The notes under the pieces were generated by a model that was not told the DNA's origin, searched no databases, and was given only the letters and a program-made list of their open reading frames with translations. A stretch of 64,000 nt of DNA from Paralvinella palmiformis (lineage: Eukaryota; Annelida; Polychaeta; Terebellida; Alvinellidae), in the NCBI GenBank assembly GCA_025642065.1, contig JAODUP010000670.1:62001-126000 (forward strand), in the 5' to 3' direction. The stretch's first letter is position 1, and each line of letters starts with the position of its first letter. The translations under genes were made by a program, and so were the position numbers. This document shows, piece after piece, positions 25,929 to 40,200 of this stretch.

Positions 25929-28205
25929 ATGGGTTCTTCAAGTGAAATTGAAACACGAAAACGAAAACGTTTTAATAAAAACAAAAAGAAAAACTGGAGG
26001 AAAGCAAAAGTAGATGATATTGAAGAATTTCTAGAAGATCAAAGGCTACAAGAACGAACAGGGTATTATACAGTGTTTTTACATTAATCATTTAATGTAT
26101 TGTCAAAGACGACTGACAAGTCAAGTGACCGTACGCCCGCCGATACGGCGTGTCGAAGTGACTAGATCTAGTTAGTCTAGTAGTAGTACTAGTAGATCTA
26201 GTAGACCCCCTAATAATACAGGTCAGGTGTATGGTCATTTCGGGACAAGACCAAATCGGAACTACTATTAGACTATATTTACCACATACAACAATGTTGA
26301 TAATATACGAGCAAACATCATTAACATGTAACTAACTAAGTTCAATTTATGTAACTTTCTATATAGTATATTAAATAACTTTTCATGACATGCGTTACAT
26401 AACTTACAAGTTACATGTTTGCTCCTATATGATATATCAACATTGTTTTATGTGGTAAATATAATACTTCGTAATAGTAGTCCAGATTTATTCTTGTCCT
26501 GAAATTACCTGTATTCGTAATAGAGTGGTTTTGTTAGAACTAGAAACTGGTATCCCAACAGATGGGTATAAAGGTGGATCCAGATTTCTATCTACGCTAT
26601 GTCAACAACTTTTTTGTTTTTGAAATTGTGAGTCTATTCTTTCAGTGAGTGTGTAGTCATTAAATGATGTTCCTATTGAAGAGCACCAGTGCGTTTTGGA
26701 AGCTTTGTCACTGCGGCTGGCGCAACACTTTGACAAACAATGGTATTTGCTGCTGACCATTTACCCCTATAATTGTCTTCATATGCATTAGAATCAGCAT
26801 TCCTTCAGCTTTCTAATGGTATATGTCATTATTATGTGTGAGAAGAAATAGTTCCCCAAAAAATATATTGTTTGATATATATTTTGGTCAGTCAGCAAAG
26901 AAATCATTTATGTGCATTCCTATTCATTATATAATTATCGTTTCCGAAACATGGCACTTTGTCCTATTTTGCAAGGTTTTAAAAGGTTATTTTTGGGGTC
27001 ATGTACCAATTTGATCATTAGATTTGTCATGTTCATAATGAACTGGTGTATATAATATAGTATGTAATAATAAATTGCAGTATATAGAACACATGATATT
27101 CTCTATAAGTGTAACTCCCAAGGAATTAATATATATGAGACTTCAAAGATGGCTTTCATTTAAGCATAAAAATGCGTGGTCTAAATTAACAAAAATATAA
27201 GTACTATAAATGGTCAGTAAGAAAATCTACTGGGCCGGTTTTGTTCAAATAAAGTTCTTTTTATTTCAGGATTAAGTCTCTTTCTAATAAGCTCAATTTT
27301 AATATCATTACACAAGTTAAATTTTTTTAGTTGAGATACCTATTAGAAATAATTTGACCATCCTACCCCTAAGTAGAGAGACCCAGCTACTTTTGTTTCC
27401 AACGCCAATGAGACACCGCTTTGTGCTATTGTAGCCCTAACAATATCTGAACCTGTTGTCCCGGCCCCTGCTACTTTATTTCTTAACAAAAACACTTTAG
27501 TAGTACTAGACTCCAGTAGACAAGTAGTCTAATAGTAGTTCTATAGACTACAAAGTTATGAAGTGCTAAGCAAAAACTGTAACTTGTTGGTACTGAACTT
27601 GCATCACATACCCCTCCTAGTCATATCCATGAGATGAAGACAACTTAATAAATCTGGTTTATAATCATATAATATATGTAATTTGGCCTCATGGGACAAT
27701 GGGTAGATATAGAGTGTGGGACTATTTACTTATGGTTATATCGCAAGGGAGGTTGGACTTGGAGGTTCGAATCCAGGCCATGGCGAGTTTTTCATCTAAC
27801 CAGGCAACTGGCCAAATTTTCTCCACCGAATATGCCATATATTGTAAATTCTAAATTTATCTAGAATTAGTTCCAGTGGTGAAGCTGTACATTACAAACC
27901 ATATATGTCTCCCTCATTTGACGTTGCCAGCTACGTAAAACAACTGCCATTTTGGCTATTATTATTACCGTATATACTCGCGTATAAGTCAACACGGCAG
28001 ATAAATCGAGGTCAGTTTTTGACCCTGTAATTCTTTCCTCAGGCATATGCTCACCGTATAAGTTGAGGTCAAGTATTGGCTTAAAATCCCTCAAAATCCG
28101 AATCATTGTGGTCATTTGGGGAAAAGTTGACCCAGTCATTCAAACTCATGGTGTCAGCAAGTGCGTAATGAATGTCAATTTCTTCACTGGCAGTGACACC
28201 CACAG

Positions 28206-28236
<31 letters not shown>

Positions 28237-31200
28237 GATTTCACTTTGATGTTATAACTAATATAAATAAACAAACTTGTCACACCAAACACCTTGATTG
28301 TAGACTCCCTTCAACTGACAAGTGTTATTAATTAATTGTTTCACAGCAAGTGGCGAGCGAGGTTTGTAATGTGAAAAGTGATTTTTATATTATTGCTAAT
28401 CAACTGGAGGTACCGGTAGTTAACAACATGTGACTATCAAGTATTATATTACATACAGACTGGCATGTTTGTGAGATCCAAATAGGAGTTTGGTGAAAAT
28501 GAATCTTAATTTATTGACTAAGACTAGTAGGCAGAGATGTGGTGATTTTGTTCCAACTATCACTCACACAAACATGCTTGATTGTAAGTTCAATTGGCAG
28601 TGTTATTAATTCATTGTTTCACAGCACATGTGAAGGTACTGGAAGCTTACAGCGCATGACTATCAGTATTATTACATAAAGACCGGCATGTTTGTGAAAT
28701 CCAAATAACAGTTTGGTGAAAATTAATTTATTAGTTATTGAATAGTAATCACTAATTGCTTAGTACTATAGTAGATAGCGATGTGACGATTTTATTTAGA
28801 CTCTGGCTCCTATTGGGTTGAATTCTATAGTGTTGTGTGTCAAGGGTGGCCGAAAACATCTTTCCTTTAGCTGGTAGGAAATATCACCGGCGTATAAGTC
28901 AAGATGTTTTTGGGAACTCCCTTTTTACTACCCAAAAAATATATGGTAGTATGATAGAAATATCAAAATGCATCCTGTTTTAACTTTCCTGAAATTGATG
29001 TAGCTTAGAACTAAGTAAAACGGAGCAATGCTGAGTAGAAACAGCGATTATGCATGAAACAGACATCAATTTTGATTTAGAAGAATTTGTAATATATAAT
29101 AAAGATTAAAAAAAATTAAGAAACATCATCGGTTCAATGCAGACACTTCTATTTTTTCATAGATTATAATCCATTATGATAACTAACATGGCTCGTCATA
29201 ACATATCTTTATTGCATTATATCACATGAATGTCATGTGACCAAATAACCTTTTTATTAACAAATTAAAAAATAGGATTTTTTAATTTATCAGTAATGAA
29301 TGAGGCTCAGTGTGAAAGAAATAAAACTTGGCAGTTATGCATTTGACTGTGTATGTGCTTGTAATAGCATTTTGGAGTATTTCGTGGTTGGGGCCGAGTA
29401 CATGGGAAAGTAATCGAGTACTTACATATTTTTGGTATGAGTACAAGTATGACTTCTTATTGTATTTATCAATGTGCTCAAGTATGAGTACATTTCAAAG
29501 TACTTCAAGTACAAGTATGAGTACATTTTTAATTATATTTACTCAAACCTAACTACTGTGTAATTTAAATGGGGGGGGGCAGTAATTTATTTGAAGTTTG
29601 CTAAGACAAGGCAGGGAGAGTGAGATAATCAAATATATGATAGATCTAGTGTGTTTTCCTTTCATTTTTAAATATTTGTCAACAATACATTATGTATGTA
29701 TCATATGCCAGATATGAGTACTGGTAATTGTTATTGGATAAATCTGAAAATGGTGTTTTAATAAAGTACATGCATTTAAAATTTTTTCCAAGCTAGACAT
29801 ATCGTAAAAAAAAACATATCAAATTGAATTTCAGACAAACTAATTGTTTAAACCTACAGCTAACTCAATTTTACAAATAATCTGTCATCCCAATTATACA
29901 TGTCATAAAAAAAAAATCTGGTACTGTGCAGTGCAAGAACACTGTCAACGACCTGCTTATCTTAAAAGCATTTAAGAACAGCAGTATTAAACAGGGCAAA
30001 ATAAAACTTTTTGCACACAGCACTGTCACATATGAGTTTATTCCAAAGGCAGTGGCAATATACCCATGAGCCGTGCATTTAGACTGTACTCTAAACATAC
30101 GTGAGCCATTATACACATACGTATATTTTTATTTCTGATTATGCCAGTTATAGTTTTAATGGCATTAGTCTAACTGCCGTATCTTTAGTCCTGGGGTCTA
30201 AACGTACATGAATTATTTTTTCACACATGCGTGTCGACATACATAAGTTATACAACTACGAGATGTACTGCTATATCTTAGACTTTAAACATAAAACCAT
30301 TGCAGTTTGTAGCCATTTAATTGATTACAGTTGTACAGTAGTGAAATATCAGAATAATTTTATTAACTAAATCAACAAACGTAAATGACAAGATAGACAC
30401 TAGCTCCACCATTATCATTTCAAAAACAGATTGGTACGCATCCTTATGTATGTTTAGACTATGGGTCTAAATTTATGGCTCACTTACGTGTAGACATTTT
30501 ATATTCCAAAAGCATCTCTGAACTAAATACAATGCTAGATATTGGTTTGTGATTTTATGCAATGTGTTTTAGGATTGTGCAGCAAACTGTATAACTTTTA
30601 TAGCTATTCACGACACGATACTGAACAAAACTTTTGTTGGAACATTGTAGTCATCAGCCGACATAAAATTCAGGCGTTTTGGGGATGGCGGTGTCAACTT
30701 TAACACTGGCGTTGGTGGAGTCAGTGTGGCTGATTTTTGCTTTTTTCAACAAAAGATCCCTGGTTGTGATACTTTCATGCACCATTTCAATTTAAAGCGA
30801 GGATCAAATGTTAAAGCTGTTCTTCTAATGCGGAAAGATTTCTGTAGCATTTGTACAAGATGTTTAGGTTTCTGCCTTAGCCCATGGATACAGGGAATCA
30901 CTAGGCTGGCAGTTACAGATTTTTCTCCTTGCATTTTAAAGACAAATGAAAATAATTTGGAAACAATATTCTGTTTATGGTGAATGTACTAAGAAAGTAT
31001 GAATACTTTATGAAAGCACTCGAGTACATTTACAGAGTACTTCCTGTCATGGGTACTGAATGTATCCAAGTACAGGAACCCCAACGCTGGCGTAGTCATA
31101 GTTTTTCCCTTCATTTGCTGTCTTATGTATGCAATCAACTTTATAGCTGTATTACTAAATAAAAAATGAAGCAGATCTAATGTTTCTTTTATGTCTCAGG

Positions 31201-34200
31201 TGAACAAAAGCTAACAGTAGCAGTTCTCATTTTAAATTGAAATTATCATTAATTCAAGGCAATACCTTACTAGTGGGCTTTTTATTTATCAGATCATCAA
31301 AAGATAATGCTATTAGTAGGAGTACTCACAGTTGTTTGATTTAAATCACTTCAAAAAATCTTGTGTTCCATTTCTTTTAAATAATGTTTTATTGATTTTT
31401 TTGCTGACAAATTTTGATGATTGTTGCATTTGTTTGGATTACTTTGTAAACATACATTTATCAAATACTTTGGAGTACAAAAATTAAATGTTATTTAAAA
31501 TCAGTTGTTACTTACACTAGTTAATTTTTTTACATATGTTTATAATAGACCAGTTGCCAGTTCAAATAGTTTTCCCAACTGTTCGCTTGGTGCAGCACCA
31601 TTTTCTATGATTTAGATCTAGTATGGAATGTTTAGGCAGATATCTGCTTTTGTTCTCACCATACTGGCTCCAGAGCTTTGCTAAGAATATTCCTGTGGTC
31701 CTGTTTATAATAGAAAGTATATATACGGGATATCCTGGAGATGGCACATAAGGTGTTTGTTTGCAATTGTTAGTCACCTGTTAACAACAATGATATGCAC
31801 CTAACACAAAATACATTTCTATTTGCTTAAATGGTATTCCATCCCAAAACAATAGTCAATCGCAATTTTTTTCTTCATAATTGCGAGTAACTGGTGGATT
31901 ATTACATGTGTTTTCAGTGTTGTTAATCCATCAACCTGTCAAACCACATGCTACTAGTTTAGCAAGGGGTCATATAAAATATATATTCAGACATAATTTC
32001 CAGTTGTACTTGAATGTTCTCCCTGCATGTCAACATTCGGCAGAGAAGATGACAAACATGCCAATTGTCATTTATAATGACTCATTGCAGTCCAAGTCAC
32101 TTACCTTTTTGATGTTTTAAGTTTTTCATGATAAAATTGCTGAGTTTACTGGTAAAATCTAATACCTGTCAGCTTGATATTGGTTTCAGAAAAGGGATGT
32201 GTTTTTTCTACATGTGCATATTGGTGTGTGGAGAGATCTGGGAGGTGGAGCGCCAGAGATTGACCCCCCCCCCCCAGAAGTTGGCAGCATCCCCAGGCAA
32301 CTGAGCCATTGAATTGCAATTAGGTTTTAACACCATGTAGCCTAACAAGTATTACTAATCAGTGACAATTCTCCCAGATCTATAGTTGGGATGATCTTCA
32401 GACATCAACACACTAAAAGAGTGTCAACTGAAGCCACGTTGCTACAATGTGGTGAATTGGATAATTTTTGGAATTTTCTATGCATTTAGGAGATAATTTA
32501 ATTGGTCTTAAGCCAGAATGGGTATATAAGGTGAGCATTCACACTGATTCACTATTGGCTAGTTATCTCATGTCGTATACACGCATTGATACTTCACAAT
32601 GTTTGACAGAAAACAGAATAGTGTGTGGTAATACTTTGAGAATACTATTGAAGGGAAAGCATGATGTCGGCCAGTGTGCAACAAATGTGGCAAAGAAATC
32701 ATTAATGCAGGGACAAAATTGATTAAAATTTTTTAAATCTGATTTATTATTTTTAATTTGATTTATTTTAATCTGGATTTTTTACAACCCTGGGAGTACT
32801 TGGCCTCCACTTTTAGATTGAAATTATTCTTTATAATTAGCATTGATGTAAATTACTTAGATATTTATATAATTTATTAATTATTTTCTGTTGTTATTAT
32901 TCTTCCAGAGGACTGGTTGCAGAGAAAGCTAATGATGCCTTATTCTTTGTCGATACATCTGGAAGTGAGCTAAAACAAGATGATCCAGGTAGGTGAAATC
33001 TAGCACAAAAGCCTTGATTGATCTTTTGATCAACCTGGATCTTGTTTAAACTCTTGTCCAAGGTTTATAGTTTAAGTGGTCTTTTTTTTGGTGAAAATTT
33101 AACACAGAAGCTATAGAGATATCACAACAAAATATGGCCTCATTTTCTATTTGAATTTTTATTACTCCTGTGTCCCCTCAATATATTTATCAGTGAAGTG
33201 AGTGATTGTATCATGAACACACTTTGAGCAACAATCAGACACAAACTCAGTGATAATTTATAACCAACAATAGCAATTTTTGCATGAAATTAATAGTGTT
33301 TGTTTTGAGTTATTTCTTCAATAAGTACATACAGTAACTACATTAATTGCCAAAGAACAGACACCAAAATCACATGTTCCTTTTGTAATGTTTCTATTGT
33401 GAAAACTGTGTGGTAAATAAACTTGGCAAAGCATATGTTTATTTTGTGTTTGTGATCAGTGATCTTTTGTTTTCACTGTCATTCAACCATTATAATCATA
33501 AAAAAAATCTTTTTTTAAAATTAAGAACAAAATTCCCTTTTCCACAAAAGGGGTAACTTGAAAATATGTGGTGTCCTAAAAATTTAATTAGTTCAGTTCA
33601 TATATAGTCATGTGAAATGAGGTCACTTTATTACCAACTTGTATTGTATTTTGTAGTTAATACTTTTAACTAAGATTATTTTTCATCAGTAATCAATATT
33701 TACAGGATGATACATGACCTTATTATATTCAGAAACAAAAAAGTGTAATCTAGTTGTTTTTATTTGTGTTTAGCACCAAGGAAGAACAGAACATTTAAGC
33801 CATTGAAATGCCATGCATTACTGGAACCAGATGCTAATATAAAGCCTATCAGGGTGTAAGTGAACACAGTGAAAATAACTAGCTTAGCAGTTTGCATAAT
33901 ACTTATTAACTAGAAGTCAGTATGTTGATGACAAAATTAAAAGAATTAAATTTTTGGTTGAGAAAATGGACACTTGTGATGTGTGACTGATTTTTATAGT
34001 ATCGTTAACATAATCTATTAATTTTATTAGGCCACGTAACGTGAAAAAGACAGCACCTCAGAGAAAAAGGAAAGTTAAACAGGGGCAAGCTAATCAGGCA
34101 AATACCTTACAGAACAAGAGGCAGAAACGAGATGAAAGTGATTTGACAGTTGCAGAAATTGATCTTTGGTGTGATAAGGGAAAAGGTTGGTAGACAGTGT

Positions 34201-37200
34201 ACCAGTGGCTTATCCGATTCACATCTATAAGATGGTCTAATGTAATACTGATAGTAGAATTGTATTTATGGTTACTTAAAAGGGATTTCCCAAACTTGTA
34301 TTAATAAAGTGGCAAAACATAATTTACAGTGGAAACATTATCGCTAAAAAATATTTTTTTCATTCTTTGATAGTTGATTTTCTTGTCCATGTCAAAACTA
34401 AAGAAAAGAAACAACCATCTGCCAAATAAAACATCTGAGGTTAGAATTGGGACATAAAATTATTTCCTTTTGTCAAAGAATTATTAAAAAAATTATTGAT
34501 TCAAATAAGAAATGTTACAATGTATTCATTATGTGACCATGTGTGATGTATTTGTACCTGTTGTGATAGGAGCACACAAGTAATTTTATATCATATTGGA
34601 GTGGACAGACAAACCTGGAAAGACATATCACTTGCCATGAAGTGTTGTCTAAACTGAACCACCTCTTTGGCCACGTGGGTAGAGCATGAGACTATTTACT
34701 TATGGCTATGGTCATTCTGTGTGGGAGGTTGCAGGTTCGTGCCTCAGCCGTGGCACTATAGTAGGGGGAGTTTTTCATCCAGCCATGCAACTGGTTTTCT
34801 CCACCGAACATGGCATATATTCTAAATTTATTTAGAATTAGTCTCCATGGGTAGCCAGCCGTATACATCTCCCTCATTTGAGGTTGCCAGCCACGTTAAA
34901 AACTGCCATTTTGGCCATTATTTATTATTATTATTATTCCTGACGGTAAATGTGGAAAACCCAAAACCAATACAGTATTTAATCATAACCTTCAAATGAT
35001 GTCCAAAGAGCTGTTGACCTAGATTTCTCGTATCAATGCCTATGAAAGTTCAGTTTGTTCACAGATAGTTTCTGCAAAAATTCTTTGATGTAGCTGTTTC
35101 TCGGGATAAAACAAATTGGCTGGTGTCTAATAGACTCTAGCACTATTTCATAATTTTCTTTTTTCCAGAGCTGAAAGTAACAATTTTTAGAAATAGGGAG
35201 TGAATCAAACTGCTTGTTTGAAGAAATATTTCCTTGTTTCAAGTAGCCTCAGATTTTCTAAAACTGCACAAAATCCAATCATTTCTCGGGGACTTACAAT
35301 GCCACCCCCCTTGCTAGTGGCCCACTTTAATTGTGTAATTTCCTTTCCTGCTTTTTAGATTTTTTCCCCAATGGCCAATCTCATGCTAGACAGTTGAACA
35401 TATACATTAGCTCTTTCATAGTTACTGAAAAACTTAATAAAAATCATTGCAATGGCAGTGTTGCTTCTAGGACATGGTTTTGTGGGGCTCCCATGATATT
35501 TTAATGTATGGTGCAAAATAAAAAAATCCCTCCCCCCCCCACATGACACAGAATAAAACCCCATGGCATAATATTGTATGTGTTGTGCACCTTTACAGTC
35601 TCCCCATCACTATTATATTTTGCGTGAACAGTTCCGAGACAGTGTACACCCAGATTAAGACTATGGTGGCTCTGTTGGATACAATCACAGTTTGTGCGAA
35701 GTATCAACTTCAGTGAATTGTACACCAGTACAGTGCAATGACTGTGATTTGTTCCAGAATTTACGTATAGTTTACATGAAGCATAAGAACAAGGAATCTG
35801 GTGATGCTTACATTGGAAAAGGTCATATACAGTTCAATTTCACATTGGATCACTTTTAACCTTGCTGGTCTTGGACCATTTACTTATACTTTATAGTGGA
35901 TTATAGGAAGGCCCTTCTGTATAATGTTTGTGTTTTTGTTCATTTATGGAAGATAGGATATCAGTGTTCCTTCTTGGGCACGTTTTTGCAGGATTCACGC
36001 GATATCCACTCTGTATTAGCATGTTTTTATTACTCCAGCTGTAGTGGGTGCAATATATTTGAAAAATAAATGGGTATAGTTTGTTTCTGAAATATTTGTG
36101 AAAACTAAACTTTGTCCTACTAAAATAACTATGTTTTATAAGACTTTAGATCTAATACACCTTACAATATTTTATGGGAAATCTCTAGCCTAATATAATA
36201 CTTGTTTCTTACATAAATAGTGTTCTTGCTGCTAGATTTGTCACCGCTTGAAAGTTCAAATTCTACTTTCACTCCAGGACACTTAGCAGAAAACATCACG
36301 TTTATCAAATATTTTCGGATTCTTATTTTAGCTGTTGGAATTGGCTGTGTTTATTCCGTAAGTTTATTCAAAGTCACTTTGTAAATAGTGATATAAAGAA
36401 AACCACCATGACTGAACTGTCTGACTAACCAAACAGTCTGCTAGTCTCCATAAAATGAAAGTGGGGAAGATGTAAGAAAATATAAATGTGACTGTTGATG
36501 TGGTGTTTTGTCATCCATATAGTTAAAGCACACATTCAACAGAGGAACTTCTGTTAATGTATATCAGGGTTTTGTGTTATTTTGTCAGTCCTTGATCATG
36601 TGTTAATTTTGCACACTGTGTATTCAGATAGATGATTGCACTTGACTCGTATAAATATTAGCATATTCAGGTGTATCTTGCCTGAAACAAAAAAAGGTCA
36701 TCAGAAGTTATCACCTTTTTAAAATATATTTTTCAAGTGATGATGTTTCTTTCCTGCAGGAGAGGAAGGGGATGAGTTTTACCTGAGACAGACTAAAAAG
36801 AAAACACCAAAGGTATTTAATTTCTTGACTTTTGCAAAAATATCAGATGAGATGCAACACGAGTTGCTTTTTGATGAATTCACTGTTTGATTACTTCATT
36901 ATATCAAGCACCTCCTTGGTCTAATGGTAGCATGTTTGATCACAGAGTTAGACTAAACATTGTAAAGACATTCTCCTCTTTTTAGAATAATATATACCAT
37001 TCCATAATTGAGAGGAAATGCCTTTGTAAAGAACCCATAATATTTTCTGGAGTCAAACAGTTTTTGAGTTGTCAGGAGGGTGTTTTCCCAATAACTTGCT
37101 TGCTTCTGCTTTCTTATTTGCAATGTTTATTTTCAATTCTAGCCTCCTTCTCATCTCACCACAAAGTCATCTGTGTTGCCCTCTGTTGAAGTTCCACATC

Positions 37201-40200
37201 CAGGTTCATCATATAACCCCTTGTATGAAGAATATCAGGTAATTGTTAACATTAGTTTAAATTTTGTGATTACTATATATATTTTATATTTATCAGAACC
37301 TACAGCCATATGTTTTGATGGCCAAAAATAAGTTTGAACTTATATATATCTGCATCCAATTTTAACACACCCAGGCTTATATTTATAATCAAACCAGTAA
37401 AGATAAAGTTGTCTTTAAGTTAATATATCCAGAACCTATTTATACACATCTGGAGAACTGTATCTGTACTTATTAAATAACATGAAGTGAGTTGAATTGT
37501 ACAAACATCAGCTTCCACTGCCACCAAATGGTACCTCAACTCCAGTGCCTAAATCTCTGGCAGAGGATGCTTGTATAGACACTTAAGTTTGATTAAATAG
37601 GTTTTTTCCCAATATGTTTTAATTCTGTAAATATATTTGTTTAGAAAAGACTTAATTAAAACAATACATGTACTAGTAACTTAATCTTATTTCTGTGACC
37701 ATAGACAGGACCAGATGTAAAAGTTTTTTTGATTTAGTACAATTTTCATTTAAAGTAAATTATAAGAAAAGTTATTTTTGGAAAGTTTGAGATATATTTT
37801 CCTTTTTGAAGTTTTTAATGATTTGCAATCAAAGTTAAATACAATATTACCAGATTCATATTCTAATTGTTTGGACAACTGTGAGGTATCAATATTATTT
37901 TGTGTTTGAATCTTTATGATGAATTCAGTATATTTGAGTACTGCTATTAGAAGTGATAAAGCTACTGTTACTAAAGAATGTATTTTTTAGGTTAAACAAA
38001 GCTAACGTTTTACTCACAGGATAAATACCCTGAAGCCATAAATCAGTTTGCAGTCATCCACACTTTACAGAATTTAAATTTCACCTTTTCTTACTATTTA
38101 CATTTGGCCACTGGCACTGGACTAAAATGGGTGCCAACCTTTTTATGTTATGTGCAATAAGAGCTTTGGATGCTTAATATTATATACCTATTTGCTGTAA
38201 TAATAAATAATCTCTTACCTTTTGCTAAACTGTTTCTGCTCAGGATTTATTGAACAAAGCACTCGAGGTTGAAAAACAAAAAGAAAAGGAAGAGTTGAGA
38301 TTGAAGAGAACTGTTGATGATCTTATATCTAAGGTTACAGTACAGGAACTGAAGGTAATTAACAGGAAACAGAGCTCATTGGTCAAATCAGATTTGTGAT
38401 TTTATTTAGTAGTGTTCAAATTAATTTGTCTTTTTGATGTTTTTAAACCAGCCAGTAACATTTTAAATATGTTGATGAGTCAGACTCTTAATTCCTGAAT
38501 TTGAAGATTGAAATACATAGAATGATTGTTTTATTCTGTTCCTTTGTATCAGATACGTGTGATAATCAGATTGTTTTCATAAATAACCCCTGCTAGGACA
38601 TTGCATATATTAATAAGGATGTGTCTTCAGGAAAGATGGATGAAGGAGATGTCATCTGGCATAAATGATGATGACTTATCTGATCACAGTGAGGATGTCG
38701 ACCGTGACAATGACAGGCTGTCAGTTAATCCACCTGTAAGACGTGAAGACAAGAAGACAGAGAGACAAAGACGCAAAGAACAGGAAGAGCAGGCTAAGGT
38801 CAGTGATATGACAGCAGAGCAAAATGTGAAGAATGAAACGTGACGTTGTTACTGTTTAAATGTGGTTGCAGCGGAAATGTTGATAATTAAATTTAGACAA
38901 TCACTTCTTAGTGTGTAGCTCCAAGGTAAGGAACATTCAAGCAATATGTCAATCCTGCTGCACTTGTTCATCTTATAGTTCTGGATCTGAACAAGATTAT
39001 ATAATGGGCATTTGGAATGTGGTCAGTTTAGAATAAACCATTAGTTGAGTAAATGAAGTTATTCTGAATGTAAATGAATGCATGTTTGGATATGTAATCA
39101 TATATATAGAAAATGATTGAACGATATAAGATTCTGTTGAAGACGTTGTTAAAACCAGAAATCATTACAAACCATCTTTTGATTAAATTTGGATCTATAA
39201 TATTATGAATAAAATGTGTATTGTTGATGGAACTAACCCCAAATCCAATGGTAATAATCTCAAATTGTACGTGACATCATCGATAAAAGAAATAGTCCAA
39301 ATTACTGGGGGGGGTCGTCATGGCTTCCTTGATGCCAGATTGTATTGTGGGGAGGAGAAACGTCACGTGCTCTGAGTGCATCAGATCATGTGGTCATCTC
39401 CAGGTCACAGATTCTCTGTCTCTTAACCTGACCTGCTGATTGATGCTGTCAAAGCTTCATTAATATATATCTGACAGCCCAGTAAAAACCTTTAGCTATA
39501 AGAGTACAATGAATCTTTTTAGCCATTTGAGGTTGTATAGACCAATTAGTGATAATATTATTTTTAAGAACTTTTTTGTGACTCATCTGGCCTGTGTCTG
39601 ACATTAATCTATTGGCACCCACAGATGAGTTTTAGTCCATTTACCACTCCTTTCGACTAATCTTTTAATATCTGTTAGATTGTGGTTATTTATTTTACAT
39701 ATGTCACACCTGAGTTCGAACCTTGGCATGGGCATATCTGAAGGATGTTTCATCTTTGACTTCGTTTCATTACCTTTGGAGGTACCTTAAGAACTTCATG
39801 CACTCTTAATGTTGCCATAAATACAGTATTTGTGTCATAATAATTTTTTTACATTCCTTGTATTATATTTCAAAATGTTTGTTGGTTTAAATGGTGATTC
39901 TGGTGGTGCTGTGGTTAGAGCACTGCCCACCTCCAAGATGTGGGTTGGTATCTGGCTGATGCCTGTATTTTGGGGTATTTGTTTCCCTTGGCAGAGGCAA
40001 AGCAACTCAATAATAATAACGGCCGAAATAGCACTTATTTTAAGTGGATTAGCTGCCTCAAATGAGGGAGATGCATATGGTCTGTTATTTACTGCTTCAC
40101 CACTAGGACTTAATTTAAAAAAAAATTGAATTTACAGTATATGGCATATTTGGTGGAGAAAACTCTGACCTCCCACACAGTATGATCATGAGTAACAAAG

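Noticed and set aside
29328..29552. Open frame with repeated Ser-Thr-Met-Ser
   Set aside because: It is created by the GAGTAC subterminal repeats of the hAT element.
33925..34008. Box C/D snoRNA in NOP53 intron 3 (human NOP53 introns host a snoRNA)
   Set aside because: TTGATGA and CTGA lie about 70 bases apart, but box C has a T at its first position and the flanks do not form a terminal stem.
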